Shown: positions 35,124 to 48,600 of the stretch, in pieces
Numbering within the stretch: the stretch's first letter is position 1
Layout of the letters: each line of letters opens with the position of its first letter
Assembly: GCA_024760905.1 (NCBI GenBank)
Contig: CM045729.1
Location: 51,190,580-51,254,579, forward strand
Source of the DNA: Plotosus lineatus
Taxonomy: Eukaryota > Chordata > Actinopteri > Siluriformes > Plotosidae
Reading direction: 5' to 3'
Length of the DNA stretch: 64,000 nucleotides
Notes under the pieces: model-generated
Seen by the model: only the letters and a program-made list of their open reading frames with translations
Told to the model about the DNA's origin: nothing
Database searches by the model: none
Translations under genes and position numbers: made by a program

Positions 35124-38100
35124 CTAAACACAAATAATCATATTCAGTCCTCTACAGAAGAGACATGCAGATGCACAGCATCACAACATTATTGAAGACA
35201 AACTCGCAGCTTTATCCTAAAGAACACGCCTGTAAAGTAATTGTAACAGCAGTGTCGTCTCCAATGATGTCACACATAAAACGATCCAAGTTAATTTTCT
35301 GTCTTCTGAATTTTGTTTTAAGTTTATGTAACATCGGCACTCACCGGTTCTGTCAGAACTGCAAGTGTGAACAAATGTGTGTGTCGAATAGAACAGCAAG
35401 TGTGGACAAATGTATTCACCCTCAAACAGGTCAAAGTCCTGCAGGTCATCCGGTAATCTAGGCAATACGTCCGAAAAGTCCTCCTGATTCAACTCCAAAT
35501 CATTGGGAATGTCTGCTATATCAGTGGTGATGTCATCAGGAAGTTCATCTGCGCTGAGGTCAGGTGTAGATGGGCTCCTGTCAGAGTGCAATTAAAAAAA
35601 AAATCTCACCAAACACTATCTTGAATAATAAAAGCAAAAAAAAAAAAAGAAGAAGAAAGTGTCACTTGATAAGTAGTGAAGATCATGTATATCACCACTC
35701 TTGCACTTGACAATAATGGACAATATAATTTGAAAACTAGAACCTGGGATGAGGACTTATGTTTTCACATGAAATGCACAGCAGTTTCTGTGCCATAAAG
35801 GTGCACCGGATTATAAGGCGCATTAAGAAAAACAAAAGTCAGATAAATCAAACTTGATTCAAATCATTCACAATAAGTCATCATTATTCATTTTTAACAA
35901 TACAAAATAATCAACTCACTTTTTCAGTTCATTCCCCTTCAACAAATTCATCTTGAGTGTCCGAGTTAAACAGTTGTGCGAGCTGGACATAAAGCCCGGA
36001 TCCCACTATTATTTTTTTTTATTATATTCTATTAAAATATTTTATCTATGCACATGGAGTCGCAGATCAATAGAGATGAAAATTGAAAAAGTCTTCCGGG
36101 TCCTGACCCAGCTTCTCTCAGCCATGCCCCATTAAAGCGACGGAGTCATCACAGTAACAAACATGGCAGCACTCATTCGCAGCGTGACTATTGTGTTCAT
36201 TACAGAACGGAGGTCATTATTCTTAAGGAGTTGTATCCGTGCAACTGTAAATTCAAAAAGGTTAATCCGAGGTCTCAGGAAGACATCTGTAGCAGTGCTT
36301 TATCAATGATGATGAACGCGAGACTCTCTCCAGCTGAGCGTCCTGAGACGCAGAAGCATCCTCGTAAGACAGATGGTCGGTAGAGACAAAAATTACTGTA
36401 GGTGGAAAAAGTCGGCCACTCACGTATTCCTAAGCGAGTCACTTGACTAGGATTGCAGCAATGCCAGTATTTGGACATAAAGCCTGGATCCCACTAACTT
36501 ACGACCTGTTGACACCAATATCAAGTGGTTGGAGTTCTTTGGTTAAGCCACCGGAATGATGGTAAGCTCTGAATTAGTTTGCTTCACTTGGGTTTTGACG
36601 GTGTTGGTGAGATGCAGTTTCATCTACACGCAAGGTCCACTGTCAATTTTTTTTTTTTTTTTGAAGATTAAAGGCTTTTATGTATGCCTTATGGCCTGAA
36701 AAATACAATAATATAAAACAGACCACAGGGGTCCAGATATCCAGAAGTCCAATATATAAATGGTGACCCATATACAATCGCACCCATTTGTCCCGAGAGG
36801 GAACACTTACATTAAATGTGATGATCATGTCTTTGTTTCTAATTTAATCACATTAACAAATACAGTTATCCCTCGCTACTTCGCGGTTTTGTTTTGTTTT
36901 TCATCGAATTTAAAAAAAGGAAATTAAGGAATAGGGGAAAAAGTTAAGGAAAATGGCACAAAAAACAAGGCCAAATATGCAAAAAAACAACCCAAAACCT
37001 CCCATCAAAACTAGTTACATTTTTGTGAGGTGCACATCTGCGTGCATGCGCTTGTCTGCATATGTGTGTATCTATATTTTATTTACATATTATGCATTAT
37101 TTTTAATGTTTGTTATTATAAGCATTGAATATGTATTTATTGATATTATATACACATACAGGCACGTATACGTTCGTCAGGGGAGGTTGGGGGGTGAGCC
37201 TACCTCACAGAATTCAGTGGTCGTATCTCGGTCCCAATTAACCACAGAAAGTGAGGGATCCCAGTGTGTGCGTGTGTGTGTGTATATATATATATATATT
37301 ATATATACACACAGACGCTCTCCGACTTGCGCTCATCCGTTTTACATTTTTTCTTTTTTTAAAAAAAAAAGTCAAATTTTGAGTTAACATACCTATGTAG
37401 TACGCTGATGTAACGATGCTGCGTCCATTGTTTACAAACAGACTGAACGTGCCCCTCCTCCTTCCCAGTTCAGTTTATATATATATATAGTTATATAGCG
37501 TGTATACCTTGTGTTAAGACGTCGTCTCTGTGATCTTTGTGTTTACACCGTTTTGCGGACTTTTGTAACCCTAAGCAAATATGGTTGGTCAGAAGCGTAA
37601 GCCTACTAGCATGGGTGCAAGTCTCATACACAGAGATGAATTAACTATCTACTCAGATCGGCGCAATCTACCATGCATACTCAGATCGGCGCAATCTACC
37701 ATGCATACTCAGTTAAGCAAAGAGAGTTGTAAAATGAATGAAAACCCGAATCCAGAAAAGAAAGAGAACTCTCCGCTCTGCTAGTGATTCACATCAGTGC
37801 AGGCTGAGTTCTAAACGAGTTCAACGGCGCCCTTGCTCACTTGAAAGACCAGCAGTCTGTATAACCCACAGCAAGTACACTACTTTCGGTTTTGAGTGCT
37901 TCACATATTGTAAGCGTTGATTGGCTGTTTTAAGCTTCATGTAAAGTGACTCGGTATAAATAAGTGACTTATTTGAAATTAATGTTGATATTATTTGATA
38001 TTATTTTACAATGTTATGTTTATAATAATTGATTTAGGGGTGTTTTATGAGATACGGTAATGGTATTTATGTATGTATAGTACAGTATGAGCGTACATCA

Positions 38101-41100
38101 CTGTAACAACATACATCACTGTAACAACTTGCGTTCGGCTGTCCGGAACCAATTAAAAACGTAAGTCGGGGAGCGTCTGTGTATATGAACATAATGAACT
38201 GGATAAGAGTGAACTCTGTAAATCTGATAAGATTCCGCTGTGCTGTGCTTGAGAGGAACCAGGAGTTTAAACACGGGACATAATGATATTGATAATGTAC
38301 AGATGATTATGGGGAGGAGAGAAAGAGACTGTACACAGTATAAACTCGTATAGGTTACTTATACAAGGTTAAAACAAAAGTTCACCTCTAAAGAATGCCC
38401 TGTAACAACTTATGAACAAATTCATCGGACGGCTGTCCAGAACCAAACTCGTTCGTAAGCTGGGGAACGTGTCTCTCTCTCTCTCTCTCTTATATATATA
38501 TATATATATAGAGAGAAATTTGAGTGACATTTCAGCTGCTTGGCAGTCCGTGAATACTCAAACCGTGAGTAGTCAAGGGCCTACTGTGTGTGTGTGTGTA
38601 TATACACACATATACACACACACACACAGTAGGCCCTTGACTACTCACGGTTTGAGTCTTCACGGACTGCCAAGCAGCTGAAATGTCACTCAAATTCAAC
38701 CAGTGGCTGTCCTCCTTCCTGCTGATTGGTTGAGATGATGCGACACCTCTTTTTCCTCATTCTCAACTCAAGTTGTCAATGAGCCTCTTTTTTAGTGTGT
38801 TTTAATTACCAGTTAAGCTTGATGTCACTGTTATGGTGTCACAATAAGCCCAGGCGGAGTTCTCAGAGTCTCCGGCATTTGGTTAGAAGTGGAAGGTTAG
38901 CACTTCCGGTCATACTGCTTGAAAATGTTCCGTCCCCGCGAAACAAGATGGATGAGCTTCATGCTCGGATTGAAGCGCAGAGAGATCTGCAGGACTGCTC
39001 CATGATGCGTTTCTGTGAAACATGGCTCGAGGAGAGTACACCTGATGAGGCGATTGCACCAGCCGGCTACATGGCCTTCATTCCCTGCGATCCCAAGCAC
39101 CGGAGTCATTGATCAGCCCCCCCCCCCCCCCCCAGGCTTATTGTTAGCCAGAGTGCAGCTAGCATTGAGCTACCATAGCATATTAGCTCAGGATAAGAGT
39201 TGAGAGTGCTCGGTGCTAAACGTCCAAAGACTCCGATCTCATAACTGTAGTAGGGCCGACCGGTCATAGACGAGCATAGTGCAAAACATGAACAAATAAA
39301 ACAAATCAAAAGAAACAACATGACTCTGAGAACTCCGCCTGGGCTTCTTGTTATCCGAGGTGCGGCTAGCATTGCGCTAGCGCGTGCTCAGTTGTAAACG
39401 CCCGAAGACTCCGATCTCATAGCTGTAGTAGGGTCGACCGGTCACAGACGAGCATAGTGCAAAACATGAACAAATAAAACAAATTAAAACGAACAAAGAA
39501 ACAGTTTGACTCTAAGAACTCCGCGATGTCACCCTCAAGGCAGCGCCATCTTGGAGACGTCACATTCGATGTAAAAGGACATGAAGAGTAATAAAGCTCA
39601 TCCTTTTAGTATCGTTTGTTAAACATGCTACAGAACATAAAATCTCACGCACAAACATTCTAAACATTAACTTAGGTAATGTACTGGAAAACTAATTGAA
39701 AAATTTTAAAAACTTTAATTCTAGTGCTTTACAACAGTATATGCTGTATAATGTTTATATTTTATCATCAACAAATATAACAGTAAAAACTGACAAGTTT
39801 TTCTTCATTAACACTGTATTAAAGAGTAAGCCTGTCTATAGAATGTGTTTAAGAAGTATATTTTAGAGCATGTAATAGATACACAGTATTTTACTTCCGG
39901 TTTCTCATTCGCGCATGTAATATGATACATGGGGTTTTACTTCCGGGTACAGAACTTGCGGATTATCTTCATTAGCGATAGGGACCGGAACCGATCCCCT
40001 GCGAATATCGAGGGCCTACTGTATACTGGTCCTTCTCAAAAAATTAGCATATTGTGATAAAGTTCATTATTTTCTGTAATGTACTGATTAAAAATTAAAC
40101 TTTCATATATTTTAGATTCATTGCACACCAACTGAAATATTTCAGGTCTTTTAATACTGATGATTTTGGCATACAGCCCATGAAAACCCAAAATTCCTAT
40201 CTCAAAAACTTAGCATATCATGTTCAGGTACTCTAAACGAGCTATTAACCTAATCATCTGAATCCATGATTTAACTCTAAACACCTGCAAAAGATACCGG
40301 AGGCTTTTAAAAATTCCCAGCCTGGTTCATTACTCAAAACCGCAATCATGGGTAAGACTGCCGACCTGACTGCTGTCCAGAAGGCCATCGTTGACACCCT
40401 CAAGCAAGAGGGTAAGACACAGAAAGAAATCTCTGAGTGAATAGGCTGTTCCCAGAGTGCTGTATCAAGGCACCTCAGTGGGACGTCTGTGGGAAGGAAA
40501 AAGTGTGGCAGAAAACGCTGCACACGAGAAGAGGTGACCGGACCCTGAGGAAGATTGTGGAGAAGGGCCGATTCCAGACCTTGGGGGACCTGTGGAAGCA
40601 GTGGACTGAGTCTGGAGTAGAAACATCCAGAGCCACTGTGCATAGGCGTGTGCAGGAAATGGGCTACAGGTGCCGCATTCCCCAGGTCAAGCCACTTTTG
40701 AACCAGAAACAGCTGCAGAAGAAAGTACTTTTTTTGGATGAACGCAAATTTTGCATGTCATTCGGAAATCAAGGTGCCAGAGTCTGGAGGAAAACTGGGG
40801 AGAAGGAAATGCCAAAATGCATGTAGTCCAGTGTCAAGTACCCACAGTCAGTGATGGTCTGGGGTGCCATGTCAGCTGCTGGTGTTGGTCCACTGTGTTT
40901 TACCAAGGGCAGAGTCAATGCAGCTAGCTATCAGGAGATTTTGGAGCACTTCATGCTTCCATCTGCTGAAAAGCTTTATGGAGATGAAGATTTTCATTTT
41001 TCAGCACGACCTGGCACCTGCTCACAGTGCCAAAACCACTGGTAAATGGTTTACTGACCATGGTATTACTGTGCACAATTGGCCTGCCAACTCTCCTGAC

Positions 41101-44100
41101 CCGAACCCCATAGAGAATCTGTGGGATATTGTGAAGAGAAAGTTGAGAGACACCAGACCCAACACTGTGGATGAGCTTAAGGCCGCTATCGAAGCATCCT
41201 GGGCCTCCGTAACACCTCAGCAGTGCCACAGGCTGATTGCCTCCATGCCACGCCGCATTGAAGCAGTCATTTCTGCAAAATGATTCCCGACAAAGTATTG
41301 AGTGCATAACTGAACATAATTATTTGACAGTTGACTTTTTTTGTATTAAAAAACACTTTTTTTAATTGGTTGGATGAAATATGCTAATTTTTTGAGATGG
41401 GGATTTTGGGTTTTCATGAGCTGTATGCCAAAATCATCAGTATTAAAACATAAAATACCTGAAATATTTCAGTTGGTGTGCAATGAATCTAAAATATATG
41501 AAAGTTTAATTTTTATCAGTACATTACAGAAAATAATAAACTTTATCACATTATGCTAATTTTTTGAGAAGGACTAGTATTATATATACACACACATGAA
41601 TGCCAAGGACCCAACAGGAACGGTGAGGTTACAAGGAGCAGAGATAAGGAAGGTGGAGGATTTTAAGTGCTTAGGCTCAACAATCCAGAGCAATGGAGAT
41701 TGTGGAAAAGAGGTGAAGAAGCGTGTGCAGGCTGGTTGGAGAAAAGTGTCCGGTGTGATGTGTGATAGGAAGGTATCGGCAAAAATGAAAGGAAAAGTGT
41801 ACAAGACGGTGTTGAGGCCAGCGATGTTGTATGGTTTAGAAACAGTGGCGCTGGGGAAAAGACAGGAGGCAGAGCTGGAGGTAACAGAGATGAAAATGTT
41901 GAGGTTCTCTTTGGGAGTAACGAGGATGGATAGGATCAGGAATGAGCACATCAGCGGGACAGCACATGTAAGACGTTTTGGAGACAAAGTCAGAGAGGCT
42001 AGGTTGAAATGGTTTGGACATGTACAGAGGAGGGATAGTGAGTATATTGGTAGTAGGATGTTGAGGTTAGAATTACCAGGCAGAAGGCCTTAGAGGAAGA
42101 CCAAAGAGACGATTCATGGATGTGGTGAAGGAGGACATGAAGGCAGTTGGTCTAAGAGAAAAAGATGCAGATGATAGGGTGAGATGGAGGCAGATGATTC
42201 GCTTTGGCGACCCCTGAAGGGAAAAGCCGAAAGGACAAGACGACGACGACTACACACAATTCATTCGTTCATTTTCTGAAGCGCTTAACCCTAGAGTCAC
42301 GGAGAGGCTGGCGCCCATCTCAGCTGACTTTGGGTGAGGGCAGAGTACACCCCAGACAGCTCATCATGCCATCTCAGGGTAGAAGCATGCTGACAGCTAT
42401 GCAGCTACTCTTTATATGAAAAAGGTTGTTCTGGTTATTTATTTGAGTTTTAATTCTTGTCGCAAAGTAGCAAATACTTTAGGTCTTAATACTATTTATA
42501 AGCCTTGTGTCAGTTACTGAGGATCAAACATTCAATTCAAATGAATATTCAAACAGGCTGATAACTATATACAACCTCAATAATAAATGCAAGTTTTATA
42601 AGCATGGCTTACGATCACCTGAGGATTTCAATCATTTTAGAACCAGAACTGCTCTAGAAGATACTGTCCAAGGTAATTTGTCAATATTACTGACGACTGT
42701 ACTATACGGTCTGGAGACAATGCAGTTCTGCATAGTGTGTATTTTATTTATTTATTTTTTTTTACACTCTAGGTATCTAGAGTCAAACTCCTCGTCAATA
42801 CCTTGTTGGTGGTCTTGTTGTGTCGATACAAAAATCTTCCTCTTCCAGTACTACCGAATGAAATTTTGCAGACTTGTAGAGGTAAGTCTGTTGGGTTTTT
42901 ACACCCGAGCCTAGCGGCTCATCAGGCCGGTGCTTATCCCCGGTTTCCATAGCGTGAAGCGACTAGGAGTTCAACTCGTCCTGGATGGGATGCTAGTCCA
43001 TCACAGGTTACCTTCCCAGTATATTTTACTGGTACCCATTTATACTGCTGGGTGAACAGAGGCACACTTGTGGTTGAGACCTTGCCCAGGGGTCTTAGGA
43101 CAGTGAGGGTCTCAGTGGGATTTGAACTCATGAGCCCAGCACTCTCACCACTACACCACTGACCCCACTTGCAGACTTGTACTTGATGACAAAATAAACG
43201 ATATAACGCTGGACTTCTAATTTTCAGACTGAAAACAGAATTATTTTCCCAAAGTCGAATAGATCACTGATATCTTTTTGGTGTGTAGATTAAATGAGAA
43301 TGCTTCTAAGACATAAGACATGAGGAATTCCTCATAACAGTGCTGTTTAAAGTGTATTCAAACAATTATCTACACTATTTATATTGGGCAGTGGTGGCCT
43401 GGTGGTAAAGGGTGCTGGATCGCTGATCCTAAGGTTGGGGGTTCGAGTCCTACTCTCCACAGGGTTGTCACTGTCCCCCAGTGCAGCTGACTGGGTTATC
43501 AAACGCCAGCCATGTCTCTTACTGTCTATGGTGAAAGGTTCATGTAAAAGAACCATTGCTGACTTTCGTTAAGAGTAGCTGCACAGCCGTCAGCATGTTT
43601 CTAGCCCTTGCTAAAGGGTTGTGTCAGGAAGGGCATCCGATGTAAAAAAAAAATAATGCCAAATTAAACATGCGAATTCGATGATTTGCTGTGGCGTACC
43701 CTGAAAAAAGGGAAAAAGCCAAAGGGAAAAGAAGATCGACATTATTTCTATTATCAGCCTACTATCTCTGTACAATCTTGTTACACAGGCAAAAAAGAAA
43801 ACAAGTCACATACTATGTAGTTCTGGTACAGGTATCCATGTATGTAAATGGAAATGAATATGGCATGTACTGTACTACATTCTATCAGGGTAGGAAAATA
43901 CTGTGATATTTAAGGCTGATGTATTGTTTGTACCTGATACTGGTATGGTGGCTTAGCAGTGCCAACGTGGGGGGCATGGGCAGATTGCCCTGTGGTAGGG
44001 CAGGAGGAATGGGTTTCTGGGGACGTCGCACTACTTTCCTCCTCTTTTTCTTGTGTTTCTTTGTCAATGCTGGTGGTTTGGTCTTTTTCCGTGGCCGTCT

Positions 44101-45640
44101 CTGCTGCTGCACCCTTCTGTTACTGTCCCCACGGAGGAAATTATCCTGCAGAAAATATACAAGCACACACTTGGTTTATCAAAGCAAGCCTATCAAAGAT
44201 CATCCTTCATTATAGTGTCAAACAATGAAATATAATCTGTTTCCCGATTCAAGTCCTGGTTTCATGGAGGGTCATAACACTAATGTACTTTTTCAGATAA
44301 CCACAGTCTGTTCTGCAGTTACATTTACAGCATTTGGCAGACGCTTTTATCCAGAGTGACTAATACTTATCTTTATATATGGATATACAGTGGAGCCTCG
44401 TTATCCGAACACTCTTGAGTCCGAACAAATCGTAATCTGAACAAAAAATCCGTGAGTTCTTCCGTCCGGGAAACCGAACAAAAACCGGAAGTCGAACTCG
44501 AGAAAAAAACTGGAGATATATATATGTGTATATAAATTAATTAATTAGTCCGCCCTCTACTTACAAAAATGTCTGAATACAAAAAATCCAGGTAACGAAA
44601 ACCATTTTCCTAAATTTTCGCCCTCTGTATACCAAACAACCTCTTACCAAAAGCGGCAAACGTGCCATTCAAAAATTCAAACAATACACAAGTTGCTTTC
44701 TCATTGGCTGTCTCCCAACATCCCGCCCCGCTGGCCTCCCCTTGGCCAGGAGGGAGCTGAATCTCCATAGTACTGCACCCATAAAGCTTGTTTGTAAAGC
44801 GTAAAAGAGAGCTGTACTGTTAGTTCGTGAGTTTCGAAAATGCTCATTGCAGCTTATTTTTCGTTTTTTTAAGTTGTTTAATTCAGTAAATGTTTAATAA
44901 ATGTGGTGTGCTCTGCCGAATGTGAGAAACACGGCTCATCTCGACCTCTTATCCCTCAAGCAAACAAGTGAATGTTGAGTACTAGTGTTCAAAGCACACT
45001 TGCCTGCTTGACATATCGGAAGTCCGGACAAGCCGCATTCCGCCCCAAAACCTCTGTGTCGGCCGCGACGCTTCCCGCACTTAGCGGAGCGCATCACAAA
45101 TGTTTAATAAATGTTTAATATCGTTTTGTTAATAATAAAATTGGTTAATAAAAATGTTTATTGTTTCATATTGTTTTGTTAATAAAAAAATTGGTTCATA
45201 AAAAATGTTCTAAATCTCCATAGTAGTGTACCCATGCCCGTTTATCACACGTATAAAAAAAAAGAGTTGTACTTTTGGTTCGTGAGTTTATTTGAGAGGG
45301 CTATGACCGATTTGAGCAGAGATGTGGTGCATTTGCCCTTACAGACACAGGACTGCGTACAGAGACAGTCAGAGATGAAAGGAGGCAGGTGGCCTTTAAC
45401 TCTCTTTCGAGAGTGCACATCACAGCTTATTCTTTGTTTTTTAAGTTGTTTAATTCAGTAAATGTTTAATAAATATGGCGCGCTCTGCCGAATGTGATCA
45501 AAACGCGGCTCATCTGGACCGCCGATCCCTCAAGGAAACAAGTTAATGTTGAGTCCGGATCTCTGATCTATCAAGCAGGAAGTGCACTTTAAATACCCCG
45601 TCTAAAAAGCTCCAGCGTTGGCTGCACACTGCATGTTGTT

Positions 45641-45698
<58 letters not shown>

Positions 45699-48600
45699 TG
45701 TGTGTGTGTGTATGTGCATTTATAAAAAATGTTTAAATAGTTTAATAAATAATTTTCTTTTACTGTTAACACATTTCATACAAAATTGGTGTACTTTTAT
45801 CATTTCTAAAGGGTTTATGGGGTAGTCTTGGGAGCCTTGGAATGAATCACGCATTTTACATGTAAAATGCGACTCTACTTACGAAAAAGGCTCTGGAACG
45901 GATTAATTTCGTAAGTAGAGGGCCGACTGTATACATGTATGTATGTATATGTGTGTGTATACACACACACACACAACTGAGCAAATGAGTGTTAAGGGCC
46001 TTGCTCAAGGGCCCAACAGTGGTGATAGTGTGGAGTGAACCGCTGTCCTTTGGTTCAATAACCCATCGTCTTATCCCTAATGTACTTGGTATTTCAGGTA
46101 AAAAAGAAATCTGCCATTTAAGATCCGTTTTTGTTTGATTTGACTGCCAAATTGGTTCTGATGAAAGGGATGTGTTAGTTTTTTCTTGAAACCAGGTCTA
46201 TGATGATCAGCAATGTGTCTGAATGTATGCTTGTGAAGCTGAAAACTGTCCTTTGGCCTTTTTTTACTACGACCCAACTGAGACAGATTCAAAATGGCCT
46301 TCATTTCCAACATCCAGGCAGGACGAACTACCAAGGTATAAAAATGTGTAGTATGTAGTAACAAAAATTACTACTGTAGTTAGATTGCATTATTAGTATT
46401 TAATTACTATTCTGACCAGATTGCATTCAGTTTGTCATGTTCCTACGTCTGAGAGAGATAGATTTCCACTATACAGTTATACTATTGTACTACTCATAAC
46501 ATTGATCCAACGACAGAACACTATAATACACCCAGACAGATATAAGATTACATACCCTCTGTTCATATCCTATGATGCAGAAAATAGCACTGATATAGAA
46601 CGCTGGAAAATATTACGTCAGTAGCGACATTAGCAGTTTTACCTGGGTCTGAAGAGATGCAAGCAACCCAGTGACAGCCCAGGAACATCTTGTATAAGAG
46701 AAACTATGTAATAAACTTCGGCTGATTGATGAAGCAATTGGAAATCTTGGAATTGGAAGTCACAATATTTTGAGAATGTCAACTGTACTTGTAAACTTTC
46801 TTTAACATCTAATAAACAGAGCACCGAAACCACCTCAATGTTTTTGGAACCAGAACATGCGAGGGGGAAATATTTTGTCTCGAAGAGCATCTGTGAATAA
46901 TATTTTTTATTTCAAGAAAAGTTCGTTATTAATAATATCAATATTGTGTGGTAAATAATCAAAGCTAATTAATAAGTCTTGTAAAGAGAACAAATTTAAG
47001 TGCAAGATTGATAGCCACTGTTCATGTTATCATCCATTAATTGCATTCCCAGATCATAACTTATTTGTACCACAAATTAATGTCTTTTATATTGGGAAAA
47101 AGTGTCCACACACACACACACACACACAAAATAGTACATCATAAATGTAATTACCATTTTCTTGGCATGTTCATCACACAGAGGTGTCTGGTGTGTGATG
47201 TCAAAAACAGGGACAGAACACTGCTGGCCATCAGCAAATCGGGCTGTACAGCTAGAAAAGAGCTGCTGAGAGCGATTCAGAAGAATATCTACAAAGCAAC
47301 ATTGTTAAGGACTAGTACAGACATGTGTAGTACATATATGTATACCACACATATATGCTTTTTAACTGTAGAGTACATACATAAATGCACACTCTGCAAG
47401 GGTATCTCCAGTCATTTTCTGAACCGCTTAACCCTAATTCAGTGGTTCTCAAATAGTGGGGCGCGCCCCCCTGGGTGGGCACGGTGCGATGCCAGGGGCA
47501 GCGCGTGTGACCCCAGGGAACGTGCTTTTTTCTTTATTTATTTTGCTGTATTAGGATAAAGCGTAATTCTACATCCACAACATCAGGTGGCAGTGGCTTC
47601 CTCACTGTCAGAGTGTGCCCAGAGGTAAAATAAGAAGTGAAGTTAATAAACCTACCTTGGAAATTTTTAACATGGACGGAAAGAGAGGCGGAGAGAGATG
47701 GCGACAGTGAGAGAAACGAAAGTCTCCCAGAAGCTAAGTCGAGGAGGTATGATGAAGCAACTGTTGCACTCGGCTTCACCGTGCTGCGGTGAAAAACGAG
47801 GAAAGACTGCTGTGTTTACTGTGTTTGAAAACATTGGCAGTGGACAGCACGAACCCAAATAAATTCAGGAGTCACTTAAAGACATCACACCCCGATCACG
47901 TCATGAGCCGCGTGAGTTTTTTCAGCGTGTGAATGCTACTGCAGCAAACCATCGAGCTTTGTTAGCATCAGATAAGGTGCAGTACCAAACTGCTCAGTGC
48001 AGAAAACCTCACAGCATAGCAGAGGAACTGATCCTGCCTACAGCAAACACCGTCTCGGTCATGCTAAATGACGTCAGCGCTGCAGAAATAAGTCCAGGTC
48101 CCAGTTCAGCATTGAGCAGGAGCTGAGAGTTCAGTATCGTGCTTTAAATCCTGCTTCGAAAAGCTGTGCACTGCGAAACGTGCTCATTATAGCCATTAAT
48201 CGGGACTTGATCATTTTGACAAAAATAATAATACAGTGGTACCTCACCTTACGAAAGACCCAGCAAACGAAAAATCCAGGTTACGAAACGCATTTGCCTA
48301 AAATTTCCGTCTCTGGATACGAAACGCGAGTTGTTCTCCCATTGGCTTTCCCCCCTCAACATCCCACCCACTGGCCTCCCATTGGCTGGGAGGGAGCTGC
48401 ATCTCCATAATACCCATGACGCAGCTCCATAGTAACCAATGGGAGGGAGCTGCGTCATGGGAGGGAGCTGCATCTCCATAATACCCATGACGCAGCTCCC
48501 TCCCACTGGTTATTATGGAGCTGCATCTCCATAATACTCATAAAAAATAATTGAAAAGCGCTGCCCTAATTTGAGTGGCAGGGAGTCTGGCACCAATCTA

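Larger units (their letters stand above)
38627..40021. mobile_element. Tigger/pogo-like element with nested LINE fragment
   Basis: Left terminus CAGTAGGCCCTTGACTACTC; right terminus ATATCGAGGGCCTACTG; TA follows. The interior includes LINE-derived coding sequence (about 38840-39115) and a tandem duplication (39134-39530). The Tc1 copy at 40026 is inserted directly at its right-hand TA. Confidence 0.7.
35578..43933 (-). other. ino80d intron 7 (8.4 kb), transposon-rich
   Basis: Contains an AT-rich MITE (35.8-36.5 kb), Tigger-like pieces, a palindrome, a LINE endonuclease fragment, a Tc1 copy, an RTE 3' end and two SINEs, each listed separately. Confidence 0.9.
44316..46080 (-). repeat. tRNA-derived SINE interrupted by nested insertions
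   Basis: The left piece (44316-44387) carries GCATTTGGCAGACGCTTTTA followed by TCCAGAGTGAC. The right piece (about 45970-46080) carries AAGGGCCTTGCTCAAGGGCC followed by CAACAGTGGTG. In many fish these two phrases lie about 100 bp apart in one repeat. Here about 1.6 kb of Tigger-like DNA lies between them. Confidence 0.65.
44146..47154 (-). other. ino80d intron 6 (3.0 kb)
   Basis: Dominated by a SINE split by a Tigger-like element (44316-46080). 46080-47100 shows nothing recognisable apart from AT-rich DNA and a CA run at 47107-47128. Confidence 0.85.

Noticed and set aside
38471..38700. CRISPR-like or bacterial regulatory palindrome
   Set aside because: The genome is vertebrate; the arms are transposon termini and there is no spacer-repeat periodicity.
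43386..43470. Genuine tRNA gene
   Set aside because: Box A and B words are present but no cloverleaf with matching acceptor stem; it continues into a SINE body and RTE tail.
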